NCBI RefSeq assembly: GCF_000511955.1
Contig: NZ_AZSU01000001.1
Span: forward strand, 379,742-430,023
DNA length: 50,282 nt
Direction: 5' to 3'
Source: [Clostridium] ultunense DSM 10521
Lineage (GTDB): Bacteria; Bacillota; Clostridia; Tissierellales; Tepidimicrobiaceae
The stretch's first letter is position 1, and the number at the start of each line of letters is the position of its first letter. A program made the position numbers and the translations under genes. Below, piece by piece: positions 16,273 through 24,745 of the stretch. The notes below the pieces were generated by a model. The model had not been told where the DNA came from. It made no database searches and was given only the letters and a program-made list of their open reading frames with translations.

Positions 16273-17076
16273 TTCATTCCATTTTAAAAATTTGTCCTCC
16301 AGAATAGATATTCCTTTATACATTAATGCCGAAATTAAGGCTAAGATAAAAACACTCATCATTACTAAATCCAATTTAAAGACCTGACCACCATATACTA
16401 TTAGATATCCTATTCCCGCTTTAGACACTAAAAACTCCCCTACGATTACCCCTACCCAAGAAAGTCCAATATTTACCTTTAAGGTGCTTATCATAGTAGG
16501 TATAGAATAAGGTAGTACTACTTTTTTAAGAATTTGAAATTTAGTAGCTCCAAAGGTTTGTAAAAGTTTTATTTTATCTTCATCCACAGATATAAAACTA
16601 AAATACATATTCATGATAGTGATAACTATTGATACAGTAATGGCAGTAACTATTATTCCTGAATAACCTGCACCTACCCAAATAATTAGAATGGGAGCTA
16701 AAGCTGTTTTAGGCAAACTATTTAGTACTACCAAATAAGGGTCCAAAACTTTTGCCCAAAAATCAGACCACCATAGGCCTATTGCAATTAGAATGCCCAG
16801 TAAGGTACCTGCACTAAAACCAAGGATAGTTTCAAAAACAGAAATGCCTACATGGTAGAATAGTCCTCCGTTTTTGGTATATTGTAAAAACAAATTCCAT
16901 ATCCCTGAAGGATAACTTGTTAAGAAGGAATCTATCCAGTTAAGTCTAGCTGCTAATTCCCATAGCAACAGACCTATTGTCAGGATGGATATTTGTGCTA
17001 TGAAGATAGTACGTTTTCTTTTCCTTATCTTTTTCAAATACTTAATATGTTCACTAGATAATGAGTTATTAGACAT
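16270..17076 (-). CDS. ABC transporter permease, nitrate/sulfonate/taurine-thiamine-precursor type
   Basis: The 268-residue membrane protein has about six helices and the BPD_transp_1 signature, including SLPKTALAPILIIWVGAG (about 125-142) and the EAA-like loop LLQTFGATKFQILKKVVLP. This places it with SsuC/TauC/ThiX permeases. AAGGAG ten bases upstream selects the start at 17076. It overlaps the end of the ATPase gene by 8 bp, so the two are translationally coupled. The substrate cannot be read because no binding protein is next to it. Confidence 0.9.
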   Translation of the reverse strand: MSNNSLSSEHIKYLKKIRKRKRTIFIAQISILTIGLLLWELAARLNWIDSFLTSYPSGIWNLFLQYTKNGGLFYHVGISVFETILGFSAGTLLGILIAIGLWWSDFWAKVLDPYLVVLNSLPKTALAPILIIWVGAGYSGIIVTAITVSIVITIMNMYFSFISVDEDKIKLLQTFGATKFQILKKVVLPYSIPTMISTLKVNIGLSWVGVIVGEFLVSKAGIGYLIVYGGQVFKLDLVMMSVFILALISALMYKGISILEDKFLKWNE

Positions 17077-17848
17077 GAACATCAAGCTCCTTCCATATTT
17101 TATTGAAATAGTGTCTAAATTCTGGGGCTTCACGACATTTTATTGGGCTCCATATTCCTTCAGGACAGGTTAATTCAATCTTAATGATATCTTTAATTCT
17201 TGCAGGTCTATTAGTGAGAACAATTATCCTGTCAGATAAAGATATAGCTTCAGCAATATCGTGGGTTACTAAAAGAGCTGTCTTTTTCTCTCTTTTCAAG
17301 ATTATACCTATTTCATCAGATATAGCTAATCTTGTCTGATAATCTAATGCAGAAAAAGGTTCGTCTAACAGCAGTAGATTTGGTTCTACAATCAAAGTTC
17401 TGATCAATGCAGCCCTTTGTCTCATACCTCCTGATAATTGTCTAGGATAATTATATTTAAAATCTCCTAGCCCGTAGGTATCTAAAAGCATTTCTGCAGT
17501 TTTTATAGCATTATCTTCCACCTTGCCATGAATTTCTAAACCCAATAATACATTCTGAAGTATAGTTCTCCACTCAAATAGATGATCTCTTTGGAACATA
17601 TAACCTATATCCTTTGTTGGACCAGTAACCTTCTTCCCGTTAACTAAAACTTTTCCCGTAGAAGGTTTGATTAAACCAGCAATTATTGAAAGTAAAGTAG
17701 ATTTTCCACATCCACTAGGGCCTACAATACTGACTATTTCCCCTTCGTATACGCTAAAATCAATATTCCGAAGGGCTTCAGTTTCACCATTAAAGGTATG
17801 ATAGGTCATACCTATCTCATTTACTTCAACTATAGTTTTTTTATCCAT
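17069..17848 (-). CDS. ABC transporter ATP-binding protein, SsuB/TauB/ThiZ type
   Basis: The 259-residue ATPase has Walker A GPSGCGKST (43-51), signature LSGGMRQR (138-145), Walker B LLLLDEP (158-164) and the H-loop histidine H196. The F-Q-x-x-x-L-F-x-W segment (85-93) is typical of the nitrate/sulfonate/taurine group. It powers the permease encoded just downstream. GGGAGAG before ATG 17848 selects this start. The usual third component, a periplasmic-type binding protein, is missing from the operon. Confidence 0.93.
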   Translation of the reverse strand: MDKKTIVEVNEIGMTYHTFNGETEALRNIDFSVYEGEIVSIVGPSGCGKSTLLSIIAGLIKPSTGKVLVNGKKVTGPTKDIGYMFQRDHLFEWRTILQNVLLGLEIHGKVEDNAIKTAEMLLDTYGLGDFKYNYPRQLSGGMRQRAALIRTLIVEPNLLLLDEPFSALDYQTRLAISDEIGIILKREKKTALLVTHDIAEAISLSDRIIVLTNRPARIKDIIKIELTCPEGIWSPIKCREAPEFRHYFNKIWKELDVHV

Positions 17849-17881
17849 AAGCAACTCTCCCTCATAGGACATATGATACTT

Positions 17882-17907
17882 CATAATATTCATTAAAAAA
17901 TATTATG
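17882..17907. promoter_or_regulatory. 9-bp palindrome upstream of the ABC operon
   Basis: CATAATATT (17882-17890) and AATATTATG (17899-17907) are exact inverted repeats with an 8-base loop, in the divergent region between the ABC operon and tdk. It could be an operator for the ABC genes. Confidence 0.4.
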
Positions 17908-17949
17908 TGAATATCCATAAAATTTTTCAAGACTAAATTGGAAAAATCA

Positions 17950-17958
17950 TGGTATAAT
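17950..17958 (+). promoter_or_regulatory. Extended -10 promoter for tdk
   Basis: TGGTATAAT lies 33 bp before the tdk start codon. Confidence 0.55.
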
Positions 17959-17990
17959 AGTAAAAGCTAAAGAAAAAGGAGGAAAATATT

Positions 17991-18575
17991 TTGCATCAAT
18001 ACAAAGGAAAATTAATTGTTCATACTGGATCAATGTTTTCAGGAAAAACTTCCAGTTTAGAAAAGGATGTTAAGAGGTTTAATATAGCAAAATATAAGAC
18101 AATAGCCTTTAAACCTGCTATTGATAGCAGGTTTAGAAGAAATGAGATTGTGACCCATGATCTAACTTCTATGAATGCAATTTTAGTAGACGATATAAAC
18201 CAATTAATAGAATATTGCAATGAATTAAAACCAGACGTAATAGCGATAGATGAAATTCAATTTCTAGGAGGCAAAGTTGGGGATATAATTGCAGGGATTA
18301 ATGGATTACTTGAAAAGGATTTTACTGTTATAGTAGCAGGTTTAGATATGGACTTTACTGGTAAGCCTTTTGAAATAGTAAAAGAGTTAATGCCTATAGC
18401 AGATTATCTTTATAAACATCATGCTGTATGCGTAAGGTGCGGCAATGACGGATGGGTTAGTCATAGAAAATCTGAAGACCAGGAAAGGATTAAAATAGGA
18501 GCCTCTGATGAATATGAGCCTTTATGCAGAAAATGTTTTTTAAAAGTAAAGGAAAATATGACAAGTACTGAATAG
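17991..18575 (+). CDS. tdk: Thymidine kinase (type II)
   Basis: The 194-residue salvage enzyme phosphorylates thymidine with ATP. It has P-loop GSMFSGKT (13-20), the DEIQFL catalytic motif (about 85), the AGLDMDFTGKPF loop and a zinc lasso of two cysteine pairs (CVRC and CRKC near the C-terminus). AAAGGAGGAAAA at 17976-17987 selects TTG 17991. nudC follows 11 bp later, making a nucleotide-salvage operon with the 5'-nucleotidase beyond. Confidence 0.95.
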   Translation: MHQYKGKLIVHTGSMFSGKTSSLEKDVKRFNIAKYKTIAFKPAIDSRFRRNEIVTHDLTSMNAILVDDINQLIEYCNELKPDVIAIDEIQFLGGKVGDIIAGINGLLEKDFTVIVAGLDMDFTGKPFEIVKELMPIADYLYKHHAVCVRCGNDGWVSHRKSEDQERIKIGASDEYEPLCRKCFLKVKENMTSTE

Positions 18576-18586
18576 GGGGAGTTAAT

Positions 18587-19417
18587 ATGGAAGACTATAT
18601 TTTATTTCAGCCATCGGTTAAACCTATACATAAGGAAGATGAAGAAGATTTTTGGTTTCTATTTAAAGATAATCAACTTATGGTTTATGAAGGAAAAGGA
18701 AATATTACCATCCCTAGGCAAAAGGATGTACTTGATTTAAATATAAGTATATATAATATCCAGTGTATGGGAGCTTATTCTGGGTATAATTGTCAATGCG
18801 GAGAGTTTGTAGACCATATAGAAGAAGAAAATATTAGTTTTATGGATTTAAGAACTCTGTCTGAATTTGTAGATGAGAACATTTATCTTATGGCTTCAAA
18901 AGCAAATCTATTGCTTAACTGGTTGAAATTAAACCAGCATTGTGGAATTTGCGGTTCTAAAATGTATATAAAAGACAGTAAATATGAAAGAGCGATGGTA
19001 TGTTCAAATTGTGGCAATACAACTTGGCCAAGAACTTCACCAGCAATTATTGTGGCAATCACTAAAGAGGACAAACTATTACTAGCTCGCAATAGGCAGT
19101 TTCCTAATAGAAGGTATAGTGTAATTGCTGGTTTTGTTGAATATGGGGAAACTTTTGAAGAATGTGTTAAGAGAGAAGTATATGAAGAAGTAGGGATTAA
19201 AGTAAAGAATATTAAATATTTTGGATCCCAGCCTTGGCCTTATCCAAATTCCATGATGATAGGATTTACAGCAGAATATTTAGATGGAGAAATAAAAGTA
19301 GATGGTGAAGAGATAGTAGACGCTGACTGGTTCACCAAAGAGGAAGTACAAGGAATGTATAAAAAGTCTATAAGCATAGGTTCTCAGCTAATTGAATGGT
19401 TTCTGGAAAACCATTAA
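18587..19417 (+). CDS. nudC: NADH pyrophosphatase (NudC-type Nudix hydrolase)
   Basis: The 276-residue enzyme hydrolyses NAD(H), and in relatives also removes NAD caps from RNA. It shows a zinc ribbon (C119, C122, C139, C142), a complete Nudix box (185-203) and the NudC-specific SQPWPYP (214-220). GGGGGAG precedes ATG 18587. It lies in the same run as tdk and the 5'-nucleotidase, which suggests a nucleotide and NAD salvage group. Confidence 0.95.
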   Translation: MEDYILFQPSVKPIHKEDEEDFWFLFKDNQLMVYEGKGNITIPRQKDVLDLNISIYNIQCMGAYSGYNCQCGEFVDHIEEENISFMDLRTLSEFVDENIYLMASKANLLLNWLKLNQHCGICGSKMYIKDSKYERAMVCSNCGNTTWPRTSPAIIVAITKEDKLLLARNRQFPNRRYSVIAGFVEYGETFEECVKREVYEEVGIKVKNIKYFGSQPWPYPNSMMIGFTAEYLDGEIKVDGEEIVDADWFTKEEVQGMYKKSISIGSQLIEWFLENH

Positions 19418-19446
19418 TTACAATTGGATTAATTTGGAGGTAAAGT

Positions 19447-21378
19447 ATGAAGAAAAACTTTAAGGTATTACCTATTTTATTAAGCCTCATAATGATTTTT
19501 ATGCTAATTCCTCAAAGGGCCTATCTAGAAGAAAAAGAAAAATCAATAATAATATTATTTACTCATGATATGCATGACCATCTTTATCCTTTCGATGTAG
19601 AAGAAGATGGAGTAATTAAAACCTTGGGAGGATATGCTCGGCTAAATTCAGCAATTAATAAGGAAAGGGAAAAGGCCCCTAATCTTTTACTGGTAGATGG
19701 AGGAGACTTTTCCATGGGAACTTTGTTTCAAACAATTTTTGCTAGTCATTCTCCTGGAATAAGGTTAATGGGGAAGATGGGATATGATGTAGTGACTTTT
19801 GGCAATCATGAATTTGATTTTAGAGCAGATGGGTTAGCTTATAGTTTGAAGGCTGCAAAAGATAGCGGAGAGATCTTACCCCAAATCGTAGCATCCAATA
19901 TTTCATTTCCATTAGACGGCAATGAAGAATTGACCCCAACTTTGACTAAATTGAAGAATTCCATGGAATATTATGGAGTGAAAGATTATACGGTGATTGA
20001 GCGCAACGGTAGCAAAATAGGTATTTTTGGCTTAATGGGGAAGGAAGCGGCATCTAATGCACCTATGTCTGAAATCGAATTTACCGACCCAATCCAAGCA
20101 GCTAGGGACACAGTTCAGGAATTAAAAAATGAAGAAAAGGTAGATTTGATAATTTGTTTATCCCATTCTGGTACTTGGGAGGATAAATCTAAATCTGAAG
20201 ACGAAATACTGGCTAAAGAAGTTCCAGATATTGATATTATTATTAGCGGTCATACTCATACTACTCTTCTAGAACCTATAATAGTTGGAAATACAGTTAT
20301 CGTCTCTTCTGGCAGGTATGGAGAAAACTTAGGTGTATTAAACCTAGTGAATGATGAGGAAAAGTGGAGAGTAAAGGATTATAGATTAGAACCTATAGAA
20401 GAGCACTTAGCTTTAGACCCAGAAATCACTGAGGCCATAGGGTATTATAAAGAGATAGTCCAAGAAGAATACCTAGATAGATTTAATATGGTCTTTGACG
20501 AAGTAGTAGCCTATACTTCATTTAATTTTACTTCTTACGGAGTACTAGGTAAAGATCATGATGAAGATATATTAGGAAATCTTATTAGCGATTCCTATAT
20601 ATATGCAGTAAAGGAAGCTGAGGGGGAGGATTATGAGCCAATAGCTGCTTCTGTAGTTCCTACTGGTACGATAAGGGGCTCTTTTATTAAAGGAGATATT
20701 ACTGTATCAGATGTATTTAATGTAAGTTCCTTAGGTATAGGGCCTGATAAAGTTTCGGGTTATCCATTAATATCTGTATATTTAACAGGAAAGGAACTAA
20801 AGACTGTAGCAGAAGTAGATGCTTCCATTGCACCCATAATGAGTGTAGCACAACTCTATACATCTGGTCTTAATTTCACCTTTAACCCAAATAGGTTAAT
20901 CTTTAATAAGGTAACCGATGTATATTTAGAAAAGGAAGATGGCAGCAGAGAAGAGATAAGGGATGATGAACTATATAGGGTAGTAGCAGGGTTGTATTCT
21001 GCACAAATGCTTTCAATTGTCGGTGATAAGTCCTTTGGTCTATTATCCATAGTACCTAAGACTAAGGAAGGCCTTCCTATTACAGACTATGAGGCACAAA
21101 TAATATATGACGAAGGCCATGAAATTAAGGAATGGTTAGCTATAGCGGAGTATTTAAAATCCTTTGATAAGGAAAATGGAGTACCGCAAGTACCATTATA
21201 TTATAGTCAAAAACAAGGTAGAAAAATTGTTGATGACAACCCAAATTTATTTGCAAGACTTAAAAACCCCAATAAGGTAACTTTAGTTGCATATTCTGTT
21301 GTTTTGTTCATAATAGCTTTAATAATCTTACTAATTGGAATTATAATCAAGAAAAAGAAAAAGGTCCATGCTAAATAG
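19447..21378 (+). CDS. Cell-surface 5'-nucleotidase/UDP-sugar hydrolase family protein
   Basis: The 643-residue protein has a signal peptide (1-25) and a metallophosphoesterase domain with HDMHDHL, DGGDF, GNHEFD and SGHTHT. A 5'-nucleotidase C-terminal domain follows from about 340. A C-terminal membrane helix (about 613-635) followed by a lysine-rich tail anchors it to the cell surface. It should dephosphorylate extracellular nucleotides so that nucleosides can be taken up, fitting tdk and nudC upstream. The first metal motif is HDMHDH rather than the common NDFHG-type sequence. GGAGG precedes ATG 19447. Confidence 0.92.
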   Translation: MKKNFKVLPILLSLIMIFMLIPQRAYLEEKEKSIIILFTHDMHDHLYPFDVEEDGVIKTLGGYARLNSAINKEREKAPNLLLVDGGDFSMGTLFQTIFASHSPGIRLMGKMGYDVVTFGNHEFDFRADGLAYSLKAAKDSGEILPQIVASNISFPLDGNEELTPTLTKLKNSMEYYGVKDYTVIERNGSKIGIFGLMGKEAASNAPMSEIEFTDPIQAARDTVQELKNEEKVDLIICLSHSGTWEDKSKSEDEILAKEVPDIDIIISGHTHTTLLEPIIVGNTVIVSSGRYGENLGVLNLVNDEEKWRVKDYRLEPIEEHLALDPEITEAIGYYKEIVQEEYLDRFNMVFDEVVAYTSFNFTSYGVLGKDHDEDILGNLISDSYIYAVKEAEGEDYEPIAASVVPTGTIRGSFIKGDITVSDVFNVSSLGIGPDKVSGYPLISVYLTGKELKTVAEVDASIAPIMSVAQLYTSGLNFTFNPNRLIFNKVTDVYLEKEDGSREEIRDDELYRVVAGLYSAQMLSIVGDKSFGLLSIVPKTKEGLPITDYEAQIIYDEGHEIKEWLAIAEYLKSFDKENGVPQVPLYYSQKQGRKIVDDNPNLFARLKNPNKVTLVAYSVVLFIIALIILLIGIIIKKKKKVHAK

Positions 21379-21398
21379 TTATACATTATGATTTAGAG

Positions 21399-21632
21399 TT
21401 GCCATCTATAGCAGGGGAATTTACGGGAATAATTTACTGTTTAGTACTGTACTTTGCAATTTACTTTAAAAAGAAGTTGAATTCCTTTTTATCTATTATA
21501 CTTGGAAGAGTTGCCGCTGTAATCAATTTATTCTTTGGAAATATTGCTTCTTTGATAATTATTGCCTTTCTTACAACAATAGAAGATAAATCTAAAAGCA
21601 GTATTACTATGGATGATTCTGAAATGAATTAA
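21399..21632 (+). CDS. Possible small membrane protein or gene remnant
   Basis: A 77-codon frame opens at TTG 21399 with no ribosome site. It encodes two hydrophobic stretches (about 10-22 and 30-60), a KKK turn and a polar tail (EDKSKSSITMDDSEMN). It follows the nucleotidase by 20 bp in the same direction. The lack of a start signal and the lack of a family I recognise suggest the truncated end of an older membrane-protein gene. Confidence 0.3.
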   Translation: MPSIAGEFTGIIYCLVLYFAIYFKKKLNSFLSIILGRVAAVINLFFGNIASLIIIAFLTTIEDKSKSSITMDDSEMN

Positions 21633-21721
21633 TTAGAATGTAAGCCTTTTATTATTAGAACTTTTGATCCACGTCTTAATTTACCTATGTTAATAGGTTG
21701 TTTTATGATGCATAAATGTTT

Positions 21722-21775
21722 GGAGGGCGGTTATATTTGTCATTTATTATATATTTAAGGTTTTACGTTGGTTAA
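21722..21775 (+). CDS. Leader peptide uORF before the ABC-F gene
   Basis: GGAGGG (21722-21727) is followed nine bases later by TTG 21737. The frame encodes the 12-residue MSFIIYLRFYVG and stops at 21773-21775. It precedes a terminator hairpin that contains the ribosome site of the ABC-F gene. This arrangement is known from drug-inducible attenuators of erm and ABC-F genes, where ribosome stalling on a short leader prevents termination. The start marks the ribosome site; coding begins at 21737. The role is inferred from layout. Confidence 0.5.
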   Translation, partial: GGRLYLSFIIYLRFYVG

Positions 21776-21825
21776 CTGTTCACTAATGAATAATGCCTAT
21801 ATTTATTTTTTTAAACGATAATTAG

Positions 21826-21853
21826 TCCCTTCTGTTTTCAGGAGGGATTTTTT
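21826..21853 (+). terminator. Attenuator hairpin containing the ABC-F ribosome site
   Basis: TCCCTTCTG (21826-21834) pairs with CAGGAGGGA (21839-21847) with one G-U, followed by TTTTTT at 21848-21853. GTG 21854 comes next. The right arm is the only ribosome site for the gene. The same structure therefore can stop transcription and hide the start site. The uORF ribosome site GGAGGG can pair with the left arm as an alternative. Confidence 0.7.
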
Positions 21854-22543
21854 GTGCTTGATTTAGATATAAATAATTTGAAGAAATATTATGGAGATAG
21901 GCCAATATTAGATATTAAAGATTTAGAAATATATAGGGAAGATAGAATAGGGGTAGTAGGTTTAAATGGCAGTGGTAAAACTACATTATTAAATATGATA
22001 TTAAATAGGGAAAAGGGTATTAAAATATCACGAAAAGCAAAAATGGGATACTTTAATCAAGATTTAAGTATATTAAATGAGAATAAATCTATAATAGAAA
22101 ATATGATTGAAAGTAATATTTATGATGAAACCACTGTAAGGATTATATTAGCTAGATTATTATTTAAAAGGGAAGATGTATATAAAAAGGTAAAAATGTT
22201 AAGTGGTGGGGAAAGGATTAAGGTTTCTTTAGCAAAAATACTAACCTCTGATTTTAATATATTAATATTAGATGAACCTACCAACTATTTGGATATTTAC
22301 TCCATAGAGGCTGTGGAAGAGGGCTTTAGTAGATTAAAAGAATTAGAAAACAGAAAGAAAAAACCCAACAAAGACATGGAAGAAAAACATATATTAGGGA
22401 GAAAAGCTATGCTAGGATATAAGCTATCTGAGATATTAGGCAAACTTTCTCTACCAGGGAAAGATGATGATATGGGAGCTTTGGATAGGGAATATAAAGA
22501 GATGCTTAAAGAATTGACTAACATAAGAAATAACTATAATTAA
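21854..22543 (+). CDS. Shortened ABC-F-like ATPase with a single nucleotide-binding domain
   Basis: The 229-residue protein resembles antibiotic-resistance ABC-F proteins of the Vga/Msr type but has only one ATPase domain; these normally have two and about 500 residues. Walker A is GLNGSGKTT (36-44), signature LSGGE (116-120), Walker B ILILDEP (136-142) with E141, D-loop YLDIYS (145-150). The first 50 residues look like the first domain; residues 52-155 look like the second. After 155 the H-switch segment is missing, and a C-terminal helical tail typical of the family follows (GKLSLPGKDDDM, 196-207). It looks like an in-frame product of two deletions. GTG 21854 follows GGAGGG. Confidence 0.75.
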   Translation: MLDLDINNLKKYYGDRPILDIKDLEIYREDRIGVVGLNGSGKTTLLNMILNREKGIKISRKAKMGYFNQDLSILNENKSIIENMIESNIYDETTVRIILARLLFKREDVYKKVKMLSGGERIKVSLAKILTSDFNILILDEPTNYLDIYSIEAVEEGFSRLKELENRKKKPNKDMEEKHILGRKAMLGYKLSEILGKLSLPGKDDDMGALDREYKEMLKELTNIRNNYN

Positions 22544-22572
22544 GTCGGGGATATATATACCCGGCTTAATTA
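22539..22572 (+). terminator. Hairpin terminator overlapping the ABC-F stop
   Basis: An 11-bp stem with one G-U pair (22539-22549 and 22560-22570) contains the TAA stop. The tail is only T-rich, so strength is uncertain. The remaining 210 bp up to the convergent DUF4097 gene hold nothing I can identify. Confidence 0.6.
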
Positions 22573-22780
22573 TTCTGTTCTTCTTCTATACTTTTATATC
22601 TTTCCGTGTTTATTATACTAAAATTATAAAAAAGCATTTCTTCCAATATATGTAAAGAAATATCTAACTAACCATTAGAAATAACCCGGTTACTACAGGA
22701 GAATAATTGAAAAGGAATAATTATACTAATTAATAATACCATAAATTTTTTAGCATTCAGGATAATCTCCCTTAGACAGT

Positions 22781-23752
22781 CTATTTGGAATTAATATTAA
22801 TACTTCCTAAACTTACTGAAAGGGTAATGTTATTTTTACCATTGCCTACTTTTCCTTTGAGCTTTGTATCTGATTTTTCACTAATATCTAACGGATAATT
22901 ATTTTTTATGTTTCCTAAATCAGTGCTTGCATCAATATGAAAGTTTGAGTCACTAGGTAGAAGAATTTTTATACTTCCAGAATCGGATTCAGCTTTTATA
23001 TCCCAATCAATCTTATCGTATTCTAAATCTATGCTTCCTAAATTGGTTTTGGCCTCTAATGGGCCTTCAATATTTTTAGCTTCTATTGCACCTAAATCGG
23101 TGGATAATTTGTTCTTTGAAGAGGATACATTATCTATAGATATTTTTCCTAAAGAGGATTTTGCCTCTAATTCATTTAAAGCAATATTACTAATATCAAT
23201 ATCACCTAATTCACCTTTTATATATAATTTGTTTAACCCTAAATCTTCAATTTTTATAGCACCTAGATTAGCCACTAGATTTAAATTATTAGAGTAGGAT
23301 AAAGGAACAATTATATCTAAATATAAATCTGCTTTAGTTGAAAGATTAAAATTACTTTTTAAATTCTTTGCCTTAGCTTGAACAATTAACTTTTTTCCAG
23401 ATATTCTTGTTTTAAAGTTAGTTTTAATATGAGGGGAGATTCTTCCATGATAATGTAATGATATATCATCTGTATCCTTAGGAATAATATTAATAGTTGC
23501 AATATCCGCATCAATTTCTATTTCTTGTACTCCATTTATAGATACTGTATCTTTCTCATCTATATTGACATAATTTCCAGTCTTTTTACCAACATTAGTT
23601 TTGTTTGAATTAATATTTATTAAATAATTTTTATCCCCAAATTCTAAATTAAAACCATTGTCTAGATTATCTTTAGGTAATTTCAAAGTTAGGAAACCTA
23701 TCCCAAAGGATATCAAAATAATACCTATTAAAACCGAAACTATTTTTTTCAT
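22781..23752 (-). CDS. DUF4097-family beta-solenoid protein
   Basis: The 323-residue protein has one N-terminal membrane segment (about 4-22), then a long region of repeated short strands with an LGxIxI/LGAIxA period of about 20 residues. This is typical of DUF4097/DUF4098 beta-solenoids (as in LiaG- and YvlB-like proteins). It is probably exposed outside the membrane. GGGGG eight bases upstream favours ATG 23752 over TTG 23758. It is third in a PadR-DUF1700-DUF4097 operon linked to envelope-stress responses in other Firmicutes. Confidence 0.85.
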   Translation of the reverse strand: MKKIVSVLIGIILISFGIGFLTLKLPKDNLDNGFNLEFGDKNYLININSNKTNVGKKTGNYVNIDEKDTVSINGVQEIEIDADIATINIIPKDTDDISLHYHGRISPHIKTNFKTRISGKKLIVQAKAKNLKSNFNLSTKADLYLDIIVPLSYSNNLNLVANLGAIKIEDLGLNKLYIKGELGDIDISNIALNELEAKSSLGKISIDNVSSSKNKLSTDLGAIEAKNIEGPLEAKTNLGSIDLEYDKIDWDIKAESDSGSIKILLPSDSNFHIDASTDLGNIKNNYPLDISEKSDTKLKGKVGNGKNNITLSVSLGSININSK

Positions 23753-23764
23753 TTTCAATACCCC

Positions 23765-24334
23765 CTATTTTGTAATAATATCTATATTCCATCTTAAGTA
23801 CTTAATGACAGCTTGATACAATAATTTAGTTAGATAGGCACTTCCAATGCCTATTAACAACCCTAGAGCAGTTAATCCAGTTCCAAAGGATATGGAAGTT
23901 ATAGGATATACATTTATACTTATACTATATGGAAAGAAAGGTGCTGCTATTGTACCAAAGAAGGAACTTATACCCCCAACAATAAAACCTACTGAAATAC
24001 CATAGAGTCCGATCAACAGCCCTACTATTAATAAAAAAGGTCCTAGAACAATAATCAAATTGAAAAAACCTAAAGCCATAGCTGCTAAAACAGCCCTTAA
24101 TAAATTTTTAGGAGATGGATTATTTTCAGCTTCAGAAATTTTAGAAGTTGCTATATAGGTTCTAGCAATATTTGTCGGGCCTCCTAATTCTTCTGCAATT
24201 TCCTCTTCTGATTTCCCTTTAGATAATCCAACTTCAAAATGTTCTTCATAATCATATAAAATATCCATAATTTCATTTTCTGGCAACCCCTTGAATCCAT
24301 TTCGTAGAGTCTCTACAAACTCTCTTCTATTCAA
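23765..24334 (-). CDS. DUF1700-family membrane protein
   Basis: The 189-residue protein begins [17 protein letters not shown] and carries [10 protein letters not shown] and EELGGP in its soluble N-terminus, the DUF1700 (HAAS-like) signature. Three to four membrane helices follow (about 80-175). AAGGGG supports TTG 24334, giving an 8-bp overlap with padR. It probably acts with PadR and the DUF4097 protein at the membrane; the molecular function is unknown. Confidence 0.85.
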   Translation of the reverse strand: MNRREFVETLRNGFKGLPENEIMDILYDYEEHFEVGLSKGKSEEEIAEELGGPTNIARTYIATSKISEAENNPSPKNLLRAVLAAMALGFFNLIIVLGPFLLIVGLLIGLYGISVGFIVGGISSFFGTIAAPFFPYSISINVYPITSISFGTGLTALGLLIGIGSAYLTKLLYQAVIKYLRWNIDIITK

Positions 24335-24647
24335 CAAAATCACCCCTTATAATTTTATTGACCCCTATGGTAAAATCTTCCCATTCTTTTTCCAATTCTT
24401 TAAAAGCTTTTTTTCCTTCTTCTGTAATTTTATAGTATTTTCTTGGAGGACCTTCTTGAGATTCTTGCAAATAATTGGTTACATACCCATCTTTTCTAAA
24501 CCTTCTCAATAGAGGATATATGGTTCCCTCAGATATGTTGATATGTTTCGATATATGTTCTACCAATTCATATCCGTAAAAATCCCTTCTAGTCAGTAGC
24601 GATAAAACGCATAGTTCTAATACTCCTTTTTTGAATTGAATATTCAT
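24327..24647 (-). CDS. PadR-family transcriptional regulator
   Basis: The 106-residue repressor has the PadR winged helix: [41 protein letters not shown] and [19 protein letters not shown]-terminal dimerisation helix follows. AAGGGA selects ATG 24647. It is first in the operon and should control it through the dyad at 24693-24711, which overlaps the -35 element. Confidence 0.93.
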   Translation of the reverse strand: MNIQFKKGVLELCVLSLLTRRDFYGYELVEHISKHINISEGTIYPLLRRFRKDGYVTNYLQESQEGPPRKYYKITEEGKKAFKELEKEWEDFTIGVNKIIRGDFVE

Positions 24648-24678
24648 AGGCATTCCCTTCTAATTTTCGTTTGACTAT

Positions 24679-24711
24679 ATTATATACTACGCTACCTTTT
24701 AATGCAAGGTA
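24679..24711 (-). promoter_or_regulatory. padR operon promoter with a PadR-like operator
   Basis: On the minus strand TTGCAT (24707-24702), a 17-bp spacer and TATAAT (24684-24679) form a promoter. The dyad TACCTT-N7-AAGGTA (24693-24711) spans the -35 hexamer. This fits autorepression by PadR. Confidence 0.65.
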
Positions 24712-24717
24712 CTGTTT

Positions 24718-24745
24718 AATAAAAATAGCTGCAAAATGCAGCTAA
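24718..24745 (-). terminator. Terminator of rodA
   Basis: TAGCTGCA (24726-24733) and TGCAGCTA (24737-24744) form a perfect 8-bp stem. On the minus strand a T-run follows (24725-24718). Confidence 0.85.

Noticed and set aside
16071-16277. 68-codon frame on the minus strand
   Set aside because: It lies across the small plus-strand gene and the bidirectional terminator and has no ribosome site.
17849-17990. Possible thiamine-type riboswitch before the ABC operon
   Set aside because: I could not find the conserved CTGAGA and downstream partner blocks, only a simple palindrome.
22781-23752. Internal repeats of the DUF4097 gene as a DNA repeat array
   Set aside because: The periodicity is at protein level (beta-solenoid strands); the DNA copies are too divergent for a repeat array.
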